Made by a program: the position numbers and the translations under genes | Source of the DNA: an uncultured Bacteroidales bacterium | GTDB lineage: Bacteria; Bacteroidota; Bacteroidia; Bacteroidales; Muribaculaceae | Direction: 5' to 3' | DNA: 33,435 bases | Assembly: GCA_949289215.1 (NCBI GenBank) | Contig: CASENC010000034.1 | Location: 1 to 33,435 of the forward strand | The notes under the pieces: generated by a model | Told to the model about the DNA's origin: nothing | Seen by the model: only the letters and a program-made list of their open reading frames with translations | The model's database searches: none | In this document: piece by piece, positions 7,818 to 16,842 of the stretch | How positions within the stretch are numbered: position 1 is the first letter of the stretch | How the letters are laid out: each line of letters starts with the position of its first letter

Positions 7818-8405
7818 ATGGCACTCGATTGCTATGAAATAGAAAAATGGGTACACGAGAAACCCGATGAAGTGTCGGTTTTGTGCAAGCGTTTTGAGGA
7901 ACTTGACGATACACTCTCGCCCGAAGATATAGCCCGGGCATATGTTGCGCAGGCTTATATGGGTGATGGGTGTTCCGACCTTGATTTTAATCGTATGGCT
8001 CTCGATGCCATGATGAAAACCGGCGATTTGGAAAATGCACTGCGACTGGCTTGGGATGTGGCTTGCCGAAATCCTTTCAACCTTGATGCGCTTGATGTGC
8101 TATTGCGAATAGTGCCGCAGCAACATGATATATGGAAAGTAGCGGCATGGCGGTTCTCACGTCTGCTCAAGGCCATAGCTTCAACCGGTGACGGCATTTC
8201 CACGCTGTCGGCATTTTGTGTCATTTGTGTGCAAGACGAATATATGTTTATGCGTGCTGCTCTTGAAATAAATGATATCTCAGAGCAACAGCTTGTAATC
8301 GATGGTATGCGGTCGTTTGATTGTTTCACTGTCACACCGTGCAATCACTATATTCATCCGAAAATTTATTTTGAGATAACCCCGTTTAATATATCAGCAC
8401 TATAA
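7818..8405 (+). CDS. DUF4919-like protein
   Basis: The 195-aa product has no signal peptide or transmembrane segment. The order of conserved-looking pieces matches DUF4919 proteins of Bacteroidetes as I remember them: an FEELDDTLSPEDIARAYVAQAY helix pair (in part LSPEDIARAYVAQAY), LRLAWDVACRNPFNLDALDVLL, then STGDGISTLSAFCVICVQDEY (in part TGDGISTLSAFCVI), ending IYFEIT. The helical repeats look TPR-like. I used the ATG at 7818; a TTG at 7812 is possible. It begins 13 nt after tonB and abuts the glycosyltransferase with zero gap, so it belongs to the operon. Its function is unknown. Confidence 0.65.
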   Translation: MALDCYEIEKWVHEKPDEVSVLCKRFEELDDTLSPEDIARAYVAQAYMGDGCSDLDFNRMALDAMMKTGDLENALRLAWDVACRNPFNLDALDVLLRIVPQQHDIWKVAAWRFSRLLKAIASTGDGISTLSAFCVICVQDEYMFMRAALEINDISEQQLVIDGMRSFDCFTVTPCNHYIHPKIYFEITPFNISAL

Positions 8406-9167
8406 ATGATACCCAAAATCATTCATTATTGCTGGCTCAGCAATGATCCGTTCCCTCGTAATATACGTCGTTGCATGAACTCGTGGCGTAAAATAATGCC
8501 CGATTATGAAATAAAGCGTTGGAGCATGGAGAACTTCGATGCGGCCTCGGCTCTGGTGTATGTGCAAGAAGCCATAAAGGCGCGTAAGTGGGCTTTTGCT
8601 GCCGATTATATAAGGATTTATGCACTATATGCCGAAGGTGGGTTTTATATGGATTCGGATGTGCTTGTGCTAAAGCCTTTTGACGATTTCAGGAAATTCG
8701 ATTTTATTTCAAGCCTTGAATATCACCCCAAGCAGATAGAACGCAACGGGATTATGGACCTGGTCGATGAAAGCGGTAACCGCAAAGTGGATGCTTTCAT
8801 TTCGGGAATACAGGTTCAGGCAGCCGTGATGGGTGCTAAGGCCGGTTGCCCGTTTCTGAAAGAAATACTTGACTGGTATGCCGATAAACGTTTTAGAAAA
8901 GCCGACGGAAGCTTGGCGACCGATGTGTTGACGCCATACATTTATGCCCGTGTTGCCGAACGTTACGGGTTTAAATATACCGATTGTGACCAAGACCTTG
9001 AAGGCAATATGAAGATGTTTCGTTCTGAAATCTTTGCAGGCAACAAGTCTGAAGTAACGCCGCAATCATACGCAATTCATTATTGCGCCCACAGTTGGAA
9101 ACCAACCATAATCGAAAGGTTGAAGAAAAAGTTGGGCAGGGGGTTAGATTGCGTGGCAATGGTGTAA
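8406..9167 (+). CDS. Glycosyltransferase, GT32 family (DXD sugar-binding)
   Basis: The N-terminus MIPKIIHYCWLSNDPFP and the following FAADYIRIYALYAEGGFYMDSDV (in part RIYALYAEGGFYMDSDV) are typical of the Gly_transf_sug/GT32 (OCH1-like) family. D83-S-D85 is the metal and nucleotide-sugar binding DXD motif. At 253 aa it is of usual length for bacterial capsule or LPS mannosyl/galactosyltransferases, and no membrane segment is present. Its ATG follows the previous stop codon without a gap, so it is translationally linked to the DUF4919-like gene. The sugar donor and acceptor cannot be read from the sequence. It is the last gene of the pdxJ operon. Confidence 0.9.
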   Translation: MIPKIIHYCWLSNDPFPRNIRRCMNSWRKIMPDYEIKRWSMENFDAASALVYVQEAIKARKWAFAADYIRIYALYAEGGFYMDSDVLVLKPFDDFRKFDFISSLEYHPKQIERNGIMDLVDESGNRKVDAFISGIQVQAAVMGAKAGCPFLKEILDWYADKRFRKADGSLATDVLTPYIYARVAERYGFKYTDCDQDLEGNMKMFRSEIFAGNKSEVTPQSYAIHYCAHSWKPTIIERLKKKLGRGLDCVAMV

Positions 9168-9196
9168 TTGTGGCTCATAAATACATAATAATACGT

Positions 9197-9214
9197 TATT
9201 TTTGTGTAAGTTTG
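9197..9214 (+). promoter_or_regulatory. Candidate -7 elements for tyrS
   Basis: Two TAnnTTTG boxes lie here, TATTTTTG (9197-9204) and TAAGTTTG (9207-9214), 30-47 nt before tyrS; neither has a clear TTTG at -33. The palindromes TTTGCA-CT-TGCAAA (9211-9224) and AAAACGTTTT (9222-9231) overlap the expected start of the transcript. Confidence 0.4.
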
Positions 9215-9243
9215 CACTTGCAAAACGTTTTAAAATTAATTCG

Positions 9244-10536
9244 ATGAATTTTATTGAAGAATTGAAATGGCGTGGCATGATCAATAACATGATGCCGGGC
9301 ACCGAAGAACAACTTAACAAGGAAATGACTACGGCTTACTTGGGCATAGATCCCACAGCCGATTCGTTGCACATTGGTCACTTGGTAGGAGTGATGATGC
9401 TCAAGCACTTGCAACGTTCGGGGCATCGCCCCATTGCTCTTGTGGGTGGTGCGACGGGCATGATTGGTGACCCTTCGATGAAATCGCAGGAGCGCGTACT
9501 CATCGATGAGCCGACGTTGCGCCACAACCAGGAATGTATCAAACGGCAACTTGCCAAGTTCCTCGACTTTGACAGCGATGCGCCCAACCATGCCATCCTT
9601 GTCAACAACTATGACTGGATGAAAGACTATGGCTTCCTCAATTTCATTCGCGACATAGGCAAACACATCACCGTCAACTATATGATGGCAAAAGATTCGG
9701 TGAAAAAGCGTCTTGGCAGCGACACACAACATGGTATGTCATTCACCGAGTTTTCTTACCAACTCTTGCAAGGATACGACTTTTTGCACCTGTATGAGAC
9801 CATGGGGTGCAAGTTGCAAATGGGAGGCTCGGATCAATGGGGAAACATGACCACCGGTACCGAGCTTATACGCCGCATGAACGGCGGTGAAGCATATGCG
9901 CTTACTTGCCCGCTTATAACCAAGGCCGACGGTGGAAAATTCGGTAAAACCGAATCGGGCAATGTGTGGCTTGACCCAAAACGCACTTCACCCTACAAGT
10001 TCTACCAGTTCTGGCTTAATGTGAGTGATGCCGATGCGTCGAAATACATAAAAATCTTCACCGACTTGTCAAAAGAAGAGATTGAGTCTCTTGAAGCAGA
10101 ACAGGAAAAAGACCCAGGTTTGCGCCCGTTGCAAAAGCGTCTTGCTCGCGAAATCACAATCATGGTACATTCGCAACAAGATTATGAAGCAGCCGTGGAG
10201 GCATCGCAGATATTGTTCTCCAACAAGGCCAACGACATTCTGCACCGTATCGATGAAGACACTCTGTTGTCGGTATTCGAGGGTGTTCCCACTTTTGAAG
10301 TACCCATGAGTGTAATCGAGGCCGGAGTGCCTGCCGTGGAACTGTTCACAACCCATGCGGCCGTATTCCCGTCAAAAGGCGAAATGCGCAAGCTCACACA
10401 AGGTGGCGGCGTATCGGTCAACAAAGAAAAGATTGCCGATGCCAATGCTATTATCGACAAGACGATGTTGCTTAATGGCAAATACATCCTTGTACAGCGC
10501 GGAAAAAAGAATTACTACCTGGTGATAGCAAAATAA
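9244..10536 (+). CDS. tyrS: Tyrosyl-tRNA synthetase
   Basis: TyrRS charges tRNA-Tyr with tyrosine. The 430-aa protein is of normal length. It has the class I HIGH motif (residues 43-46, SLHIGHLVG), the tyrosine-binding [14 protein letters not shown], and a KFGKT signature loop ([11 protein letters not shown]), plus a C-terminal S4 RNA-binding domain ([17 protein letters not shown]). The start is at [12 protein letters not shown], which matches the family; an upstream in-frame ATG at 9202 would overlap the candidate promoter boxes. A strong hairpin terminator follows the stop codon. Confidence 0.97.
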   Translation: MNFIEELKWRGMINNMMPGTEEQLNKEMTTAYLGIDPTADSLHIGHLVGVMMLKHLQRSGHRPIALVGGATGMIGDPSMKSQERVLIDEPTLRHNQECIKRQLAKFLDFDSDAPNHAILVNNYDWMKDYGFLNFIRDIGKHITVNYMMAKDSVKKRLGSDTQHGMSFTEFSYQLLQGYDFLHLYETMGCKLQMGGSDQWGNMTTGTELIRRMNGGEAYALTCPLITKADGGKFGKTESGNVWLDPKRTSPYKFYQFWLNVSDADASKYIKIFTDLSKEEIESLEAEQEKDPGLRPLQKRLAREITIMVHSQQDYEAAVEASQILFSNKANDILHRIDEDTLLSVFEGVPTFEVPMSVIEAGVPAVELFTTHAAVFPSKGEMRKLTQGGGVSVNKEKIADANAIIDKTMLLNGKYILVQRGKKNYYLVIAK

Positions 10537-10557
10537 AATAACAGGGCTATAACTTGT

Positions 10558-10609
10558 GATGTGCATGATGCCGCGCAAAACTGTGTGGCATTGTGCACAT
10601 CTTTTCTTA
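10558..10609 (+). terminator. Terminator of tyrS
   Basis: GATGTGCA (10558-10565) pairs with TGCACATC (10594-10601). The stem continues inward through ATGCC/GGCAT with a few mismatches, and the T-rich run TTTTCTT follows. It ends just before the next gene, which starts at 10624. Confidence 0.8.
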
Positions 10610-10623
10610 TAAATATTATAATC

Positions 10624-11649
10624 ATGACTTATAACGAAATAATAAAAGAAGCTCGCACGGCTCTCGGCGGAAAATTATGCAAGGCTTGTGATGAATGTAA
10701 CGGGCGTGCGTGCCGCAACATGATACCGGGCCCCGGGGCAAAAGGCATAGGCGATACAGCCATGCGCAACTATGACGCTTGGCGCAAAGTGCGTGTGAAA
10801 ATGGACACTATTTGTTCCAAGCAAGCAGTTGATATGAGTGTGGAAATGTTCGGACATCGTTTCATGTATCCGTTTTTTGCCGCTCCTGTGGGGGCCGTCA
10901 ATATTCACTTTGGCGAGAAGTATGACGACCGCAGGTATAACGACATCATGGTGCGCGCTTGTGCCGAAGCCGGGATAGCAGCTTTCACGGGCGATGGGGT
11001 GCTTGATGAAGTGGTGCCGATGGCTTGCGAGTCGATAGGGCGCAATGGCGGTATGGGCATACCCACCATAAAGCCGTGGGATAGCGAGACGGTAAAGAAG
11101 AAAATGAAGTATGCCACCGATTGCGGAGCCATCGCAATAGCCATGGACGTGGATGCCGCCGGGTTGCCTTTCTTGCGCAACAGCAATCCGCCGGCAGGGA
11201 GCAAAAATGTGGAAGAATTGCGTGAAATAATCATGGCTGCAGGCCGCCCGTTTGTTGTGAAAGGTATAATGACGGTGCGTGGAGCTGAGAAAGCCATCGA
11301 GGCCGGGGCTGCAGCCATTGTTGTGTCGAATCATGGTGGACGTGTGCTCGACCAGTGTGAGGCGACTGCCGAGGTGCTTGAAGAAATCACGACAGCCGTC
11401 GGTGGGTGTTGCAAGGTACTTGTGGATGGTGGAATCCGTTCGGGTGTTGACGTGTTCAAGGCTTTGGCTCTTGGAGCCGACGGTGTGCTTATATGTCGCC
11501 CGATGGTAGTTGCAGCATTTGGCGGAGCCGAAGATGGTGTAAAATGCTACATTCGCAAAATTGCCGATGAACTGCAAGACACCATGGAGATGTGTGGCGC
11601 GGCAAGCCTGTCGCAAATCACTCGCGATATGGTGGCATCACCGTTTTGA
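10624..11649 (+). CDS. Alpha-hydroxy-acid oxidizing FMN enzyme (lactate-oxidase-like) with N-terminal Cys cluster
   Basis: The 341-aa protein has the FMN-dependent alpha-hydroxy-acid dehydrogenase fold: a TIM barrel with the catalytic His/Arg motif SNHGGRVLDQ and the FMN phosphate-binding VDGGIRSGVDVFKALALGADG (in part DGGIRSGVDVFKAL). It probably oxidises a 2-hydroxy acid to a 2-oxo acid. Residues 19-30 contain four cysteines, C19-x2-C22-x2-C25-x4-C30, followed by a Gly/Pro-rich PGPGAKG. I recall a similar leader in clostridial relatives, but classical lactate oxidase or glycolate oxidase lacks it. The start is placed at MTYNEIIKEAR; in-frame codons upstream run through the tyrS terminator. 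The gene is followed by a hairpin. Confidence 0.88.
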   Translation: MTYNEIIKEARTALGGKLCKACDECNGRACRNMIPGPGAKGIGDTAMRNYDAWRKVRVKMDTICSKQAVDMSVEMFGHRFMYPFFAAPVGAVNIHFGEKYDDRRYNDIMVRACAEAGIAAFTGDGVLDEVVPMACESIGRNGGMGIPTIKPWDSETVKKKMKYATDCGAIAIAMDVDAAGLPFLRNSNPPAGSKNVEELREIIMAAGRPFVVKGIMTVRGAEKAIEAGAAAIVVSNHGGRVLDQCEATAEVLEEITTAVGGCCKVLVDGGIRSGVDVFKALALGADGVLICRPMVVAAFGGAEDGVKCYIRKIADELQDTMEMCGAASLSQITRDMVASPF

Positions 11650-11668
11650 ACAGAGCTGAATAAAAAAA

Positions 11669-11697
11669 CAAGGTGAAGCAATCGCTGCTTTACCTTG
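11669..11697. terminator. Hairpin after the hydroxy-acid oxidase gene
   Basis: CAAGGTGAAGCA (11669-11680) and TGCTTTACCTTG (11686-11697) form a 12-bp stem with one G-U pair and a 5-nt loop, 19 nt after the stop codon. The A-run lies on the 5' side and no T-run follows on the plus strand, so it is an atypical terminator. The rest of the 305-bp gap up to 11954 is AT-rich and holds only the promoter box listed next. Confidence 0.6.
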
Positions 11698-11869
11698 CCC
11701 AACTAATGAGAATTGTTAGTTATACTTTAGATTTAAGGATATATGTGAGTTATTATCGCTAATTGATACAATTTCACATTTGCAAATATATGAATATTTT
11801 TCGGATATTTCACTAAGGTTAATTCAAAAATATTATTGTTTTGTTATAATTGTTGTGGGGCAAAAAATG

Positions 11870-11877
11870 TAATTTTG
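11870..11877 (+). promoter_or_regulatory. Candidate -7 box for the GH3/phosphatase pair
   Basis: TAATTTTG matches TAnnTTTG and lies 77 nt before the GH3 start. No TTTG sits at the ideal distance upstream; the nearest, in GTTTTG, is 26 bp away, so the promoter is weak or regulated if real. Confidence 0.4.
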
Positions 11878-11954
11878 TAGGGAAAAGGGAAAGTTGAAAC
11901 CGTGTTTTGGCATAATTCCCGATTGTAATATTAAAGATTTTTCAAGGAAGGACG

Positions 11955-13472
11955 ATGCTTGATTTTACGCCGCTTGTAAGGCCGCTGTTTGAAAACCGAT
12001 TGCGCCGCTCGTTACGATTTATCGATTACGGGGACGTGGTACAACGTGAACAACTCTATTCGCTTATCGGACAAGCAAGCTTCACCGAAATTGGTCAGAA
12101 ATATAAATTTATCGACAGCCTCACTTACACCGAGTTCAAGGAACGTGTTCCGCTTCACAGCTATGAAGACCTGCAACCTGCAATAATGCGTATGGTGGCA
12201 GGGGAGAAGAATGTATTGTGGCGAGGGGTCACCACACGATTTGCACAGTCGTCGGGAACAAGCAATGGCAAGAGCAAGTATATTCCCATCACCGATGATT
12301 CGTTACGGTTGTGCCACTATCAAGGCGGATTTGACGTGGTGGCTCATTATCTTAATCTAAATCCCGACAGCCGCATATTTGCAGGTAAAAGTTTTATCCT
12401 TGGTGGCAGTTTCGCCAATGAATTGAAATTGAAACCGGGAGTGAAAGTGGGAGACTTGTCGGCCAATCTGATAGAAAACATCAATCCGCTTGCCAATCTT
12501 GTGCGAGTGCCTAAAAAACGCATCGCCCTGATGGAAGATTGGGAAAAGAAGTTGCCTGCACTTGTGGAAAGCAGCATTAACGAAGACATTACCAATATAT
12601 CGGGAGTGCCGTCGTGGTTTTTGACGGTGCTTGAGGAGGTATTGCACCGCAAGGGTGCCGATTGTATTCACGAAGTATGGCCGCACCTTGAAGTGTTTTT
12701 CCACGGTGGCATAAGTTTTGAACCTTACCGCGACCGTTATGCCCGGTTGTGCGACCCGGTGCGTATGCACTATCTTGAAACCTACAATGCCTCGGAAGGA
12801 TTTTTTGCCGTGCAAACGTCGTGGGAAAGCAATGCCATGATGTTGCTGCTTGATGTGGGCGTGTTTTATGAATTCATACCGGTTGAAGATGCCGATAGCG
12901 ACAATCCTCGCGTATTGCCTTTGTGGGAAGTGGAAAAGGGCAAGACTTATGCCCTCGTAATCACGGCAAACAACGGATTGTGGCGTTATAAAATAGGCGA
13001 CACGGTGAGGGTGGAACAGACCTCTCCGGTAAAAATAAAAATTGCCGGACGCACCCGCCATTACATCAATGCCTTCGGAGAAGAACTCATGGTGCATAAT
13101 GCCGACGAGGCAATGAAGCGTGCTTGCCGTGACACAGGTGCCGAGGTTAAAGACTACACTGCCGCTCCGGTGTATGCCGCCGAAGGCAGGCATGGGCACC
13201 ACCAGTGGCTTGTGGAATTTGCAACATTGCCGGGCGACATGAAACTGTTTGCCAATAGGCTTGACGTTCACTTGAAAGAACTTAACAGCGATTATGAGGC
13301 AAAGCGAACCAAGGATATTTTCCTTGACGGCCCTGAAATAACGGTTGCACGGGAGGGGCTGTTTGACCATTGGCTTGCGTCAACCGGAAAGCTCGGCGGG
13401 CAGCGCAAGGTGCCGCGCTTGAGTAACGACCGTGCATTGATTGCGCAGATGCTTGAAATGAATAAAGAATGA
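11955..13472 (+). CDS. GH3 auxin-responsive-promoter family protein (acyl-adenylate-forming)
   Basis: The 505-aa protein matches the GH3 superfamily over its length. Evidence includes the ATP-binding P-loop-like segment FAQSSGTSNGKSKYIPI (about 94-110), the middle motif YNASEGFFAVQ, and the C-terminal YRIGDTV-type hinge, here LWRYKIGDTVRV. Plant GH3 enzymes adenylate a carboxylic acid and conjugate it to an amino acid. The bacterial members are poorly characterised, so the substrate is unknown. A purine-rich AGGAAGGA at 11945-11952 directly precedes the ATG. There is no signal peptide. It is followed after 27 nt by a secreted alkaline phosphatase gene and is probably cotranscribed with it. 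Confidence 0.9.
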   Translation: MLDFTPLVRPLFENRLRRSLRFIDYGDVVQREQLYSLIGQASFTEIGQKYKFIDSLTYTEFKERVPLHSYEDLQPAIMRMVAGEKNVLWRGVTTRFAQSSGTSNGKSKYIPITDDSLRLCHYQGGFDVVAHYLNLNPDSRIFAGKSFILGGSFANELKLKPGVKVGDLSANLIENINPLANLVRVPKKRIALMEDWEKKLPALVESSINEDITNISGVPSWFLTVLEEVLHRKGADCIHEVWPHLEVFFHGGISFEPYRDRYARLCDPVRMHYLETYNASEGFFAVQTSWESNAMMLLLDVGVFYEFIPVEDADSDNPRVLPLWEVEKGKTYALVITANNGLWRYKIGDTVRVEQTSPVKIKIAGRTRHYINAFGEELMVHNADEAMKRACRDTGAEVKDYTAAPVYAAEGRHGHHQWLVEFATLPGDMKLFANRLDVHLKELNSDYEAKRTKDIFLDGPEITVAREGLFDHWLASTGKLGGQRKVPRLSNDRALIAQMLEMNKE

Positions 13473-13499
13473 TGATATCTAATAAATAAAAACAATTTT

Positions 13500-14894
13500 A
13501 TGTTCTCTAAATTTCTTTCTTTTACCGTATGCCTTTCTGTGGCACTTGGGGCAATGGCACAACAGGCCCCAAAGTATATTTTCTTTTTCATAGGAGACGG
13601 AATGGGCATGGGACACGTGATGACGGCACAAACCTACAACCGCACGGTGCTTGGCAATGATGAGTTGTTGCCCATGATGCAATTCCCTGTTTCGTCACTG
13701 GCAATGACTTACTCGGCCAACCGAAAAGTGACCGATTCGGCCGCTGCCGGAACTGCTCTTTCCACAGGTTACAAGACCAATAACGGTATGCTTGGTGTAA
13801 CCCCCGACGAAACTCCTGTTTACAGCATTGCCACAGAGTTGCAGAAGCGTGGTTATGGTATAGCCATAGGCACTTCGGTTCCACCCGATGATGCAACTCC
13901 CGGTGCATTCTATGCACATGTGCCGTCACGCAGCATGTATTACGAGATTGGTCTGGATATGGCTCGCAGTGGTTACGATATGTTTGTAGGCTCGAAATTG
14001 CGTGGGTTGAAAGATGGCAACGGGCGTGAAACCGGCCTTCTCGACTCGCTTCGTGTGCATGGCTACACTGTCGCATTCGGCCGTGAAGAATTTGAGAAAA
14101 ACAAGAATAACGACAAAATAGTATTGCTCAACAACGACCCGAGAATAGAACACTTCGGTTACACTATCGACAGCATTACCGGTAACTTGCACTTGCCATA
14201 CATCACCCAAGCCTGCCTTGACCACTTGATGAAAGTGTCGCCCGACAAGTTTTTCATGATGATAGAAGGCGGTAATATCGACTGGGCTGCCCATGCCAAT
14301 GATGGCGGTGCCGTGGTTAAGGAAATAATGAACTTCAACGAGGCAATAAAGATTGCATACGACTTCTATTTGCAACACCCCGATGAAACCCTCATAGTAA
14401 TCACGGCCGACCATAATACCGGCGGTATGCAAATGGGTGTTAAAGACGGCCCTAAAGATATTAATTTGAAAAACATGGATTACCAACGTGTGTCGATTGA
14501 AATGTTTGAACTTTATTGTAAAGGGCTTATCGACTCGGGCAAAGTTGTGAAATGGAACGATATGAAGGCTTACTTGAAAGCCAATTTGGGCTTGTATGGC
14601 CCTGTCGCCGTCAGTGAAGACCAAGATGAGGAAATTCGTGACAAATTTGAAAAAACATTTGTGGAGCATGAAAGTGATGATACTGAAACACTCTACACTA
14701 CTTACAACGAATTTGTATCGACTGTTTTCTCCACGCTCGACCATATTACCGGCATAGGTTGGACCACAACAAGCCACACCGGTGATTTTGTTCCCGTGTT
14801 TGCCGTGGGTGTAGGCAGCGAACTTTTTGGCAATGTCAACAATAATATCGAAATTCCGGCCAAAATACGCCGCATAGCAGGTATAACTCGGTAA
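13500..14894 (+). CDS. Secreted alkaline phosphatase
   Basis: The 464-aa protein begins with a signal peptide (MFSKFLSFTVCLSVALGAMA, cleavage probably after residue 20), so it is periplasmic or secreted. The alkaline phosphatase core is clear. Metal-binding D33 lies in FFIGDGMG, the nucleophile S80 in VTDSAAAGTAL, further metal ligands in MIEGGNIDWAAHAND and ITADHNTGG, and the last His in SHTGDFVPVFAVG. It should hydrolyse phosphomonoesters using zinc and magnesium. It lies 27 nt after the GH3 gene, on the same strand, and ends at a large hairpin shared with the convergent dnaX. Confidence 0.95.
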   Translation: MFSKFLSFTVCLSVALGAMAQQAPKYIFFFIGDGMGMGHVMTAQTYNRTVLGNDELLPMMQFPVSSLAMTYSANRKVTDSAAAGTALSTGYKTNNGMLGVTPDETPVYSIATELQKRGYGIAIGTSVPPDDATPGAFYAHVPSRSMYYEIGLDMARSGYDMFVGSKLRGLKDGNGRETGLLDSLRVHGYTVAFGREEFEKNKNNDKIVLLNNDPRIEHFGYTIDSITGNLHLPYITQACLDHLMKVSPDKFFMMIEGGNIDWAAHANDGGAVVKEIMNFNEAIKIAYDFYLQHPDETLIVITADHNTGGMQMGVKDGPKDINLKNMDYQRVSIEMFELYCKGLIDSGKVVKWNDMKAYLKANLGLYGPVAVSEDQDEEIRDKFEKTFVEHESDDTETLYTTYNEFVSTVFSTLDHITGIGWTTTSHTGDFVPVFAVGVGSELFGNVNNNIEIPAKIRRIAGITR

Positions 14895-14913
14895 TTAATA
14901 ATAGCTTTTTATC

Positions 14914-14992
14914 AGGCTGTGCCGAAATAAAAATTCAAGGCTGCGTTACATCACGTGTGCTGCGAATTTTAATTTCGATGCAGCCTGTTTTT
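14914..14992. terminator. Long bidirectional hairpin between phosphatase and dnaX
   Basis: AGGCTG-tgc-CGAAATAAAAATTC (14914-14936) pairs with GAATTTTAATTTCG-atg-CAGCCT (14964-14986) with one internal mismatch and a short symmetric bulge. The loop is about 27 nt and GTTTTT follows. It sits between convergent genes and could stop transcription from both sides. Its AGGCTG..CCG core recurs at 24939. Confidence 0.75.
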
Positions 14993-15006
14993 GTGCTTTG
15001 TGCCGC

Positions 15007-16815
15007 TTAGGCAAGGCTTAGTCCGAGTTCCTGAATCATGTTGCGCACTTCGGGGTTGCGTTGTACCATATCCTCGACTATTTCGCGTGGCGACCAGAAT
15101 TTTGGTTCGGGGCCTGATTCTTTTACTTTCACATCGATTGCCACCATGTCGTTGCCAAGTTGCCGGCGTAAAAATTCAACTATTTCGGTTTGCCGGGCCT
15201 TTATGAATTCCACTTGGCCGACGTTTTCAACGTATATTTCATATAGTGTGTCGTCAACCCGTGTGGGCAAGGCTGTGCGCATGGTGTTTACAATCACTTT
15301 TTCACTCGGGTGCTTTTCAATGTAATTGTTCCATGCCGCAAGCATCTGTTCGGGAGTGAAAGGCGACAAGCGGCGTTGTACCGATGTCGCGGTGTCGGGT
15401 TGTTTTGCCCCTGTTGCGGTTTGTTGTCCGGCTTGAGTGTTGTTTATCATTATGCGAGGCATATTGCCCGGCATGGTTATAGGTTTTGCCGTGCCGTGGT
15501 GTTGCGGCGCGGGAGTGTAAGCTACTTTCGGTTCGGCAGTGGTGTTACTTTGCACCGCAGCCGCCATTGTGGGTTTGGCGGCTGTGGTTGATGCTGAGGT
15601 ATTTGTATTTGTTCGTTGGTTCTGAACCGGCGGGGTTGAGGCTTGCGGCCTGCCGGCCTGTTGTGGAGAGCCTCCGGTGCCACCCGTGTTGTTCCCGCCT
15701 CCGGTGGGAGGAGTGGACGGGCGTTCAAGCAGCCGGCATATTTTTATGAGTGTCAGTTCCACAAGGAATTGCTTGTTGGAAGCCGTGCGGTAGTTCAGGT
15801 CGCAACTGTTGCACAAGTCCATCGCCAGATAGTAAAATTTGGGGTGGAATTTCACCGACTCGCTTATAAATCGGGCAGCCACCTCTTCGCCCATGTCAAG
15901 CAGCTTGTGCGTTTGCGGAGTAGCTGCCACCATCATGTCGCGGATGTGCTTTGCAAGGCCGTTGATGAAGAACAGCGAATCGAAACCCTTGTCAAGTATC
16001 TCCTTGTAGATAAGCAGGGCTTCGGTGACGTTGCACGTGCGGAATGCTTCCATCAGGCGGAAGTAATAGTCGTGGTCAAGCACGTTGAGGTTCTCGATAG
16101 TCGAGGCATAAGTGATGTTTCCGCCCGAAGATGCCGCCACCTGGTCGAATATCGACAATGCGTCACGCATGGCTCCGTCGGCTTTTTGTGCAATCACGTT
16201 CAGTGCGGCGGGTTCGGCCGTGATTCCCTCGTTGCCTGCTATATATTTCAGTTGGTCAACTATATCGGGTATGGTGATGCGTGAGAAGTCGTAGATTTGG
16301 CATCGTGACAGTATTGTGGGCAATATCTTGTGCTTCTCGGTGGTGGCAAGAATGAAAATGGCATGGGACGGTGGTTCTTCGAGCGTTTTGAGGAAAGCGT
16401 TGAATGCCGCCGTTGACAGCATATGCACCTCGTCGATGATGAACACACGGTAGCGGCCTATTTGCGGCGGTATGCGTACTTGCTCGATGAGATTGCGGAT
16501 GTCATCGACCGAGTTGTTGGATGCCGCGTCGAGTTCCACGATGTTGAGCGACCGCTGCTCGTTGAATGCCACGCACGACTCACATTCGTTGCAAGCCTCC
16601 CCGTCGGCCGTGGGGTGCAGGCAGTTGATGGTCTTTGCGAATATACGGGCGCACGAAGTTTTTCCCACTCCTCGCGGCCCGCAAAATAGGTAGGCATGGG
16701 CAAGGTGCCCCGAGTCGATAGCCGACTTGAGCGTGTGTGTCAACGACTGTTGCCCCACCACCGATTTGAAAGTTGAAGGCCTGTATTTCCTGGCCGATAC
16801 TATATATTGTTCCAT
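15007..16815 (-). CDS. dnaX: DNA polymerase III gamma/tau subunit (clamp-loader ATPase)
   Basis: DnaX is the motor of the replicative clamp loader. The N-terminal AAA+ module shows Walker A GPRGVGKTSCA, a four-cysteine zinc module (C-LHPTADGEA-C-NE-C-ES-C), Walker B IIDEVHML and the sensor region ATTEKHKILPTILSRC (in part TTEKHKILPTILSRC). A low-complexity Thr/Gln/Pro/Gly linker (about 380-480) leads to a C-terminal tau-like domain with LSPFTPEQMLAAWNNYIE (in part SPFTPEQMLAAWNN). The start is at MEQYIVSARKYRP, giving 602 aa. An upstream in-frame ATG at 16845 falls inside the predicted -7 box, so it is not used. dnaX is a single-gene unit here. Confidence 0.96.
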   Translation of the reverse strand: MEQYIVSARKYRPSTFKSVVGQQSLTHTLKSAIDSGHLAHAYLFCGPRGVGKTSCARIFAKTINCLHPTADGEACNECESCVAFNEQRSLNIVELDAASNNSVDDIRNLIEQVRIPPQIGRYRVFIIDEVHMLSTAAFNAFLKTLEEPPSHAIFILATTEKHKILPTILSRCQIYDFSRITIPDIVDQLKYIAGNEGITAEPAALNVIAQKADGAMRDALSIFDQVAASSGGNITYASTIENLNVLDHDYYFRLMEAFRTCNVTEALLIYKEILDKGFDSLFFINGLAKHIRDMMVAATPQTHKLLDMGEEVAARFISESVKFHPKFYYLAMDLCNSCDLNYRTASNKQFLVELTLIKICRLLERPSTPPTGGGNNTGGTGGSPQQAGRPQASTPPVQNQRTNTNTSASTTAAKPTMAAAVQSNTTAEPKVAYTPAPQHHGTAKPITMPGNMPRIMINNTQAGQQTATGAKQPDTATSVQRRLSPFTPEQMLAAWNNYIEKHPSEKVIVNTMRTALPTRVDDTLYEIYVENVGQVEFIKARQTEIVEFLRRQLGNDMVAIDVKVKESGPEPKFWSPREIVEDMVQRNPEVRNMIQELGLSLA

Positions 16816-16842
16816 CGGGTTGCAATATGAAAAGACTATTTG

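Noticed and set aside
10675-11616. 313-codon open frame on the minus strand
   Set aside because: It is antisense to the FMN enzyme gene; His/Tyr-rich composition is typical of a shadow frame.
12357-13370. 337-codon open frame on the minus strand
   Set aside because: It is the antisense shadow of the GH3 gene, has low-likelihood composition and no promoter or start context.
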